A model generated the notes under the pieces. It did no database searches. It was not told the DNA's origin and saw only the letters and a list, made by a program, of their open reading frames with translations. 10,160 bases of DNA, taken from assembly GCA_030594025.1 (NCBI GenBank), contig JAUVFY010000038.1, forward strand, positions 1 to 10,160, written 5' to 3'. Position numbers and translations under genes: made by a program. This stretch comes from Deltaproteobacteria bacterium. GTDB taxonomy: Bacteria; Desulfobacterota; GWC2-55-46; JAUVFY01. This document shows, piece by piece, positions 5,719 to 10,160 of this stretch. Position 1 is the stretch's first letter. Every line of letters starts with the position of its first letter.

Positions 5719-7518
5719 ATGAAGGACCGGCGAAATATAAGGAATTTCTCCATCATAGCCCATATAGACCACGGGAAATCGACCCTCTCGGACAGGCTCT
5801 TAGAGTACACGGGTACATTGACCGAAAGGGACAGGGTCGACCAGTTCATGGACAAGATGGAATTAGAGAGGGAGCGCGGCGTGACGATAAAGGCCCAGAC
5901 GGCCCGGCTCGTCTACAGGACCGACGACGGCACGGAGTACCTCTTGAACCTCATAGACACACCGGGCCACGTGGACTTCAGCTACGAGGTCAACCGGAGC
6001 CTTTCGGCCTGCGAGGGGGCTGTGCTCGTCGTGGACGCATCCCAGGGGGTGGAGGCCCAGACGCTTGCGCACCTTTACACGGCCTCGGACGTGGGCCTCG
6101 AGATAATCCCGGTTCTTAACAAGATTGACCTCCCACAGGCAGACCCCGAGAGGGTAAAGGGCGAGATGGAGGACGTCCTGGCCCTCGACAGCTCTGGAGC
6201 GCTCCTTGCGAGCGCAAAGGAGGGTACAGGCATAAAGGAGATACTCGATGCCATCGTAGAGCGCATACCACCTCCCCAGGGTGACCCCAGGGCCCCTTTG
6301 AGGGCGCTCGTTTTCGACAGCTGGTACGACACCTACCGCGGGGTGGTCGTGCAGATACGGGTCTATGACGGTGTGATAAAAAAGGGGAAGAAAATAAAAT
6401 TCATGGCCACTGGAAAGACCTACGAGGTGGACGGCGTGGGCGTTTTTTCACCCCACCCCAGGGAGGTCGAAGAGCTCGGAGTGGGCGAGGTCGGGTTCTT
6501 TACCGCGGCGATAAAAGAGGTGAGGGATACGAATGTGGGTGATACGGTGACCGGCGCGAGGAGGCCCGCCGAAAAGCCGCTACCCGGCTACAAGGCGGTA
6601 AAGCCCATGGTCTTCAGCGGCCTTTACCCGGTCGAATCGAAGCAGTACGCCAACTTGAAGGACGCGATGGAGAAGCTCCGGCTGAACGATTCGTCTTTTT
6701 CGTACGAGCCCGAGACCTCCCTTGCCCTGGGTTTCGGGTTCCGGTGCGGCTTCCTCGGGCTATTTCACATGGAGATAATCCAGGAGAGGCTCGAGAGGGA
6801 GTACGGCCTGGAGCTCATAACCACCGCCCCTACGGTCGTATACAGGGTTACAAAGACGGACGGCGAGTTAGTACACATCGAAAACCCCACGAAGCTACCG
6901 GGCCCGCAGTCGATAGATAAGATGGAGGAGCCCTACATACTCACGACCATACACCTGCCGGCCGAGTACCTGGGTTCTGTTTTGAGCCTCTGCGAGGCGA
7001 GAAGGGGGGCGCAGAAGTCCCTTAAGTACGTCACCCCCTCGAGGGTGATGCTCACGTACGAGATACCGCTGAACGAGGTGGTCATGGACTTCTACGACAG
7101 GCTGAAGACCCTCACAAGGGGTTATGCCTCCATGGACTACGAGTACCTCGACTACAAGGAGGCCGACCTTGCAAGGCTCGACATCCTCATAAACGGTGAT
7201 CTGGTAGACGCACTCTCGCTCGTGGTGCCCAGGAAGAGGGCGTACACGAGGGGTAAGGAGATAGTGGAGAAGATGAGGGGTGTGATACCCAGGCAGATGT
7301 TCGACGTGGTGATTCAGGCGGCCATAGGCACCAGGGTCATCGCAAGGGAGTCGTTGAAGGCCTTGAGGAAGAACGTAACGGCCAAGTGTTACGGCGGGGA
7401 CATCACGAGGAAGAGGAAGCTCCTTGAAAAGCAGAGGGAGGGCAAGAAGCGGATGAAGCAGGTGGGAAAGGTCGAGCTCCCGCAGGAGGCCTTCCTCGCC
7501 GTACTGAAGGTGGGTTGA
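5719..7518 (+). CDS. lepA: Elongation factor 4 (LepA), ribosome back-translocating GTPase
   Basis: This 599-residue translational GTPase has the usual LepA length and ends. G1 AHIDHGKS (14-21), G2 RERGVTIKAQ (51-60), G3 DTPGHVDF (80-87) and G4 NKID (134-137) are all intact. These are followed by the EF-G-like domains, including LGFGFRCGFLGLFHMEI, and the LepA-specific C-terminal domain with CYGGDITRKRKLLEKQREGKKRMKQVG in two adjoining stretches. LepA acts on the ribosome at the membrane or in the cytosol, remodelling stalled or mistranslocated elongation complexes and influencing initiation. The ATG start is preceded by GGGAG (5705-5709), nine bases away. It has its own promoter just upstream. 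lepB follows 106 bp downstream, an arrangement shared with many bacteria. Confidence 0.97.
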   Translation: MKDRRNIRNFSIIAHIDHGKSTLSDRLLEYTGTLTERDRVDQFMDKMELERERGVTIKAQTARLVYRTDDGTEYLLNLIDTPGHVDFSYEVNRSLSACEGAVLVVDASQGVEAQTLAHLYTASDVGLEIIPVLNKIDLPQADPERVKGEMEDVLALDSSGALLASAKEGTGIKEILDAIVERIPPPQGDPRAPLRALVFDSWYDTYRGVVVQIRVYDGVIKKGKKIKFMATGKTYEVDGVGVFSPHPREVEELGVGEVGFFTAAIKEVRDTNVGDTVTGARRPAEKPLPGYKAVKPMVFSGLYPVESKQYANLKDAMEKLRLNDSSFSYEPETSLALGFGFRCGFLGLFHMEIIQERLEREYGLELITTAPTVVYRVTKTDGELVHIENPTKLPGPQSIDKMEEPYILTTIHLPAEYLGSVLSLCEARRGAQKSLKYVTPSRVMLTYEIPLNEVVMDFYDRLKTLTRGYASMDYEYLDYKEADLARLDILINGDLVDALSLVVPRKRAYTRGKEIVEKMRGVIPRQMFDVVIQAAIGTRVIARESLKALRKNVTAKCYGGDITRKRKLLEKQREGKKRMKQVGKVELPQEAFLAVLKVG

Positions 7519-7565
7519 TTTCCGCGATACATATAGTAGAATCTTTCAGGGGTCTTTAATTTTTT

Positions 7566-7611
7566 AACTTTTCGCTTTACTCACTTTTTACTTTTTTACT
7601 TTTTTTTACTT
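7566..7611 (+). repeat. Imperfect ACT(n) T-run repeat in the lepB leader
   Basis: Units of AC followed by lengthening T runs (4 T at 7569-7572, 5 at 7585-7589, 6 at 7592-7597, 8 at 7600-7607) precede lepB. The tract contains almost no G. It ends 13 bases before the lepB ATG and occupies the place where a strong ribosome-binding site would be expected. Confidence 0.65.
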
Positions 7612-7624
7612 GAGTGCAACCTTC

Positions 7625-8353
7625 ATGGCAGAAGATAAAAAACAGACAGAAGACGCTATAAAAGCAGGCACCCCTACGGGCGTTCGTAAAAGGAAAAGGG
7701 TTTCGAAGAGTAAAAGATACGCCCAGGACATCTTCGAGGCCGTAGCCATAGCGCTCGTACTGGCGCTTATTATAAGGACCTTTCTTTTCCAGGCCTTCAA
7801 GATACCGTCGAGCTCGATGGAGGACACACTCCTCATAGGCGACCACATTCTCGTGAGCAAGTCATCCTACGGTTTTCAGCTGCCCAAACCGGCAATGATT
7901 GAAGTATTCGGCATTACAGTACCCTTTTTCGAGACCGAGCTGAAAACCGTCTGGGGAGAGATAGAAAGGGGTGACATAGTGGTCTTCCGCTTTCCCGAAG
8001 ACAGGTCAAAGGACTTCATAAAAAGGGTCATAGCCCTGGAGGGCGACAGAGTTGAAGTAAAGGACAAGAAGGTCTATGTAAACGGTGAGCCGACGGAAGA
8101 GCCTTATGCTTTGTTCAAGGGGAGTATCCCGGTGGATCTGCGGTCAAATAGCTTCGGCCCTTACGTGGTGCCCCGGTCCAAGATATTCGTAATGGGAGAC
8201 AACAGGGACAGGAGTTTCGACTCCCGCTTCTGGGGTGCGGTGGATATGAAGGACATAAAGGGCCGGGCGTTTATCGTATACTGGTCGAGGGACCCGGCAC
8301 GCGGCTGGCCCCTGGGGATAAGGCTAGGTAGGTTCGCACAAAAGATACGCTGA
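7625..8353 (+). CDS. lepB: Signal peptidase I (LepB)
   Basis: From the ATG at 7625 the protein has 242 residues. It is the inner-membrane serine protease that removes signal peptides from Sec and Tat exported proteins. A basic cytoplasmic tail (KRKR...KSKR, about 22-31) precedes one membrane segment (about 37-54). The catalytic region then reads IPSSSMEDTLLIGDHILVSK, with predicted nucleophile Ser64. FIKRVIALEGD (131-141) supplies the general base Lys133, and MGDNRDRSFDSRFWGAV (190-206) is the C-terminal signature box. The active-site Ser-Met is followed by Glu-Asp rather than the E. coli Met-Pro. The ATG has only a weak GAG upstream. An in-frame TTG at 7610 has no Shine-Dalgarno at all and would add five residues. 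It is probably co-transcribed with lepA, as no clear terminator or promoter lies between them. Confidence 0.95.
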   Translation: MAEDKKQTEDAIKAGTPTGVRKRKRVSKSKRYAQDIFEAVAIALVLALIIRTFLFQAFKIPSSSMEDTLLIGDHILVSKSSYGFQLPKPAMIEVFGITVPFFETELKTVWGEIERGDIVVFRFPEDRSKDFIKRVIALEGDRVEVKDKKVYVNGEPTEEPYALFKGSIPVDLRSNSFGPYVVPRSKIFVMGDNRDRSFDSRFWGAVDMKDIKGRAFIVYWSRDPARGWPLGIRLGRFAQKIR

Positions 8354-8383
8354 CAAAATAAATTTTTTCTTTCGTTGTGAGTG

Positions 8384-8416
8384 CCCTGAAGGCTCCCTGA
8401 AGACCCCCTGAAGACC
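8384..8416 (+). repeat. Three 11-bp tandem repeats upstream of the xerC promoter
   Basis: CCCTGAAGGCT (8384-8394), CCCTGAAGACC (8395-8405) and CCCTGAAGACC (8406-8416) lie head to tail. The second and third copies are identical and the first differs in two bases. The 11-bp period is close to one DNA helical turn. The array ends 19 bp upstream of the predicted xerC -35. Confidence 0.75.
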
Positions 8417-8435
8417 GATGAGAAATGAAAATACG

Positions 8436-8464
8436 TTGAAGCACCGACCCGTTGATGTTATAAG
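8436..8464 (+). promoter_or_regulatory. Candidate sigma70 promoter for xerC-hslV-hslU
   Basis: TTGAAG (8436-8441) and TATAAG (8459-8464) are separated by 17 bases, about 40 bp before the xerC ATG. Both hexamers are one or two mismatches from consensus. Confidence 0.5.
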
Positions 8465-8504
8465 GCTCGTATAAAGGCATAACAAAAGGGATGAGTCCGG
8501 CTAT

Positions 8505-9440
8505 ATGAAGGCCCTTATAGAAAAGTTCGACACCTATCTCGCGGTCGAGAAGAACGCCTCGATCCATACGAGGAAGTCTTACACAAGGGACTTAAGGCAG
8601 TTCGAGGGTTTTTTAAAGGGTTATCCTAAACTAAAATCCCTTGAAGACGGGGAGGTCGACGTAAGGGCCATAGAGGCCGGGGCTCTCACCGCTTTCGTCG
8701 CCAGCCTGTACGGGGCCGTGGCGAAGGTATCCATCGCAAGGAAGCTTTCGACCTTGAGGAGCTTTTTCAGGTTCCTGGCGAGAGAGGGCATCGTTAAGAC
8801 GAACCCGGCGGAGCTCATAAGCTCGCCCAGGGTCGAGAAGTACCTGCCCATGGTCCTAACGGTCGAGGAGGCAAAGGGCCTCGTCGAGGCCCCGACGGCC
8901 CCGGTGGAAGCGTTAAGGGCGAAGGACAGGCCTGTTAAAACGATTTTCAGGGACTGGGCCGTGCTTGAGCTCCTGTACTCTTCTGGCATAAGGGTGAGCG
9001 AGCTCGTGGGGATTAATGTCCGTGACCTGGACCTCGAAGAGGGCTCCGTAAGGGTAACGGGCAAGGGGAGAAAGGAAAGGATAGCCCTCGTAGGAAGCCA
9101 CGCACAGGGTGCCATAAGGTTGTATTTGAAAGAAAGCGGGACAAAGGAGGGGACAGGGAGGAAGACCCCGCTTTTTACGGGAAGGCAGGGGGCCCCCATA
9201 TCCCAGAGGACAATACAAAGGATAGTAAAGACCTACACGAAGAAGAGCGGTATAGACAAGCGCCCCACGCCGCACACCCTGAGGCACAGCTTCGCCACAC
9301 ACCTTCTGGATGCGGGGGTGGACCTGAGGGTCATCCAGGAGATGCTCGGGCACGCAAGCCTTTCAACGACGCAGAGGTACACGAAGGTATCGATTAAAAG
9401 ACTCATGGAGGTATACGACAAGACCCATCCGAGGGCATGA
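8505..9440 (+). CDS. xerC: Tyrosine recombinase XerC
   Basis: This 311-residue site-specific recombinase works with a partner recombinase at dif sites to resolve chromosome dimers before cell division. The N-terminal SAM-like core-binding domain begins IEKFDTYLAVEKNASIHTRKSYTRDL in two adjoining stretches. The C-terminal catalytic domain carries the complete set: Arg163 (SSGIRVSEL), Lys187 (TGKGRKER), His257 and Arg260 (PHTLRHSFATH), His283 (LGHASL) and nucleophile Tyr292 (TQRYTKV). The LMEVYDKTHPRA end is typical of XerC/CodV. Residues about 130-148 form a slightly longer link between domains than usual. An AAGGGA-type Shine-Dalgarno (8486-8491) lies about 13 bases before the ATG. Proximity to hslV and hslU is the codV-clpQ-clpY arrangement seen in Bacillus and many other bacteria, supporting XerC rather than a phage integrase. 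Confidence 0.94.
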   Translation: MKALIEKFDTYLAVEKNASIHTRKSYTRDLRQFEGFLKGYPKLKSLEDGEVDVRAIEAGALTAFVASLYGAVAKVSIARKLSTLRSFFRFLAREGIVKTNPAELISSPRVEKYLPMVLTVEEAKGLVEAPTAPVEALRAKDRPVKTIFRDWAVLELLYSSGIRVSELVGINVRDLDLEEGSVRVTGKGRKERIALVGSHAQGAIRLYLKESGTKEGTGRKTPLFTGRQGAPISQRTIQRIVKTYTKKSGIDKRPTPHTLRHSFATHLLDAGVDLRVIQEMLGHASLSTTQRYTKVSIKRLMEVYDKTHPRA

Positions 9441-9456
9441 TAAGGGGGGGCTTGAT

Positions 9457-9463
9457 AAGGGAA
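9457..9463 (+). promoter_or_regulatory. Ribosome-binding site that favours the 9470 start of hslV
   Basis: AAGGGAA lies six bases before the ATG at 9470. The ATG at 9437, which overlaps the xerC stop, has GAGGG only three bases before it, and the ATG at 9488 has only a cramped CCAGGG directly before it. Position 9470 is therefore the best-supported start. Confidence 0.55.
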
Positions 9464-9469
9464 TTCAAG

Positions 9470-10018
9470 ATGAGCATAAATCCAGGGATGTTCAAAGGCA
9501 CAACGATTATCGCCGTAAGGAGGGACGGGAAGGTCGCCATCGCAGGAGACGGCCAGGTAACCCTCGGCACTACCGTGGTAAAGAAGGGGGCGGTAAAGAT
9601 AAGGCGTATGCGCGAGGGCACGGTTTTGGCCGGGTTTGCCGGCTCGACGGCCGATGCGTTGACCCTTTTCGACAAGTTCGAGGCCAAGCTCGAGGAGTTC
9701 AGGGGCAACATAACAAGGGCCACGGTGGAGCTCGCAAGGGACTGGAGGACGGACAGGGTCCTGAGGAGGCTCGAAGCGCTTCTCATAGCCGTTGACATGG
9801 AGCATAGCTTCATCATATCCGGCGCGGGCGACGTTATAGAGCCCGAGGAGGGTATAGCGGCCATCGGCTCCGGAGGCCCCTATGCGTCGAGCGCGGCCAA
9901 GGTGCTCTTGAGGCACACAGACATGGACGCAAAGACGATCGCGGTCGAGGCCATGAAGGCCGCCGCCGAGGTCTGCATTTATACAAATGACCAGATATCG
10001 GTAGAGGAGTTGAAATAG
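9470..10018 (+). CDS. hslV: ATP-dependent protease proteolytic subunit HslV (ClpQ)
   Basis: This 182-residue threonine peptidase forms the proteolytic double ring of the HslUV complex, a bacterial relative of the proteasome beta subunit that degrades misfolded and regulatory proteins. The conserved body begins GTTIIAVRRDGKVAIAGDGQ. The N-terminal nucleophile is a Thr of the TT pair, exposed after removal of a short leader (MSINPGMFKG from this start). Other matches are RDWRTDRVLRRLEALL, AIGSGGPYASSAAK and ICIYTND-type ending CIYTNDQISVEEL. An ATG at 9437 overlaps the xerC stop (ATGA) and would give 193 residues; the ATG at 9488 would give a four-residue leader like some homologues. I chose 9470 for its Shine-Dalgarno. 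hslU follows after 86 bp. Confidence 0.95.
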   Translation: MSINPGMFKGTTIIAVRRDGKVAIAGDGQVTLGTTVVKKGAVKIRRMREGTVLAGFAGSTADALTLFDKFEAKLEEFRGNITRATVELARDWRTDRVLRRLEALLIAVDMEHSFIISGAGDVIEPEEGIAAIGSGGPYASSAAKVLLRHTDMDAKTIAVEAMKAAAEVCIYTNDQISVEELK

Positions 10019-10025
10019 TCTTATA

Positions 10026-10072
10026 GTCCGGACCAGCATAAGGAAGGGGTCCATGACCCGGTCCATGACCCC
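10026..10072. repeat. Twin GGTCCATGACC dyads in the hslV-hslU gap
   Basis: GGTCCATGACC occurs at 10048-10058 and again at 10060-10070, one base apart. Each copy is itself a dyad (GGTC-CAT-GACC). The outer bases also pair as GGGGTC (10046-10051) with GACCCC (10067-10072), and the palindrome GTCCGGAC lies upstream at 10026-10033. No T-run follows directly, so it does not look like a standard terminator. Confidence 0.7.
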
Positions 10073-10087
10073 TGAAATAAAAGTAGC

Positions 10088-10093
10088 AGGAGG
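10088..10093 (+). promoter_or_regulatory. Strong Shine-Dalgarno of hslU
   Basis: A perfect AGGAGG is followed by a seven-T run and AATT before the ATG at 10105. The spacing of 11 bases is slightly long. Confidence 0.75.
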
Positions 10094-10104
10094 TTTTTTT
10101 AATT

Positions 10105-10160
10105 ATGAGAAGTTTTACCCCGAAAGAGACAGTCTCGGAGCTCGATAAATACATCATAGG
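10105..10160 (+). CDS. hslU: ATPase subunit HslU (ClpY), N-terminal fragment
   Basis: The first 18 codons read MRSFTPKETVSELDKYII and the next begins GG. This matches the HslU N-terminus (T-P-x-E-x-V-x-E-L-D-x-x-I-I-G), the AAA+ unfoldase that feeds substrates into HslV. The Walker motifs lie beyond the window edge. A consensus AGGAGG precedes the ATG and hslV lies directly upstream, which makes the identification firm despite the short fragment. Confidence 0.9.
   Translation, partial: MRSFTPKETVSELDKYII

Noticed and set aside
7821..7850. LepB active site with Glu-Asp after Ser-Met instead of Met-Pro as an unusual protease
   Set aside because: From memory this variation occurs in other bacterial type I signal peptidases, and the catalytic Ser, Lys and the GDNRxxSxDSR box are all intact.
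8505..9440. Tyrosine recombinase as a mobile-element integrase
   Set aside because: It sits in the conserved xerC-hslV-hslU context with a XerC-type C-terminus, and there are no att repeats or phage genes nearby.
9233..10066. Long minus-strand open frame (277 codons) opposite xerC and hslV
   Set aside because: It lies wholly antisense to two well-recognised genes, shows no recognisable domain, and is explained by the GC-rich codon pattern of the sense strand.

Overview
The window looks like chromosome from a Gram-negative bacterium with moderately high GC. The xerC-hslV-hslU order, the separate lepA and lepB genes, and coding rich in AGG (Arg) and ATA (Ile) codons would fit a Desulfobacterota/Nitrospirota-type lineage. 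That placement is inference only, since no rRNA or other phylogenetic marker was compared.

Layout. At the left edge (1-116, minus strand) is the N-terminus of a probable CNT-family nucleoside transporter with its own consensus-like promoter. Diverging from it is a four-gene plus-strand operon (310-4636): a YbdK/GCS2-type carboxylate-amine ligase, a gamma-glutamyltransferase-family Ntn hydrolase, an M20 amidohydrolase, and CutA. Two of its junctions are ATGA overlaps and the third gap is 15 bp. A lower-GC family 2 glycosyltransferase (4696-5460) faces it on the minus strand. A 258-bp divergent intergenic region (5461-5718) follows, with a promoter at each end and, between them, a run of small inverted repeats and 20-bp tandem repeats. 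Then come plus-strand lepA (EF4, 5719-7518), lepB (signal peptidase I, 7625-8353), xerC (8505-9440), hslV (9470-10018) and the first 18 codons of hslU (10105 to the window end).

How the genes work together. lepA and lepB are housekeeping translation and secretion genes. xerC resolves chromosome dimers and hslVU forms an ATP-dependent protease; they are commonly neighbours. The first operon is the least ordinary part. It couples an enzyme family that makes amide bonds (YbdK) with two that break them (GGT-like and M20). The GGT-like protein has no signal peptide and lacks residues that bind the gamma-glutamyl group in E. coli GGT. The operon may therefore act on an amide other than glutathione, inside the cell. 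I found no CRISPR array, tRNA, rRNA, transposase or phage gene. The intergenic regions hold several short repeats and dyads, which are listed separately.
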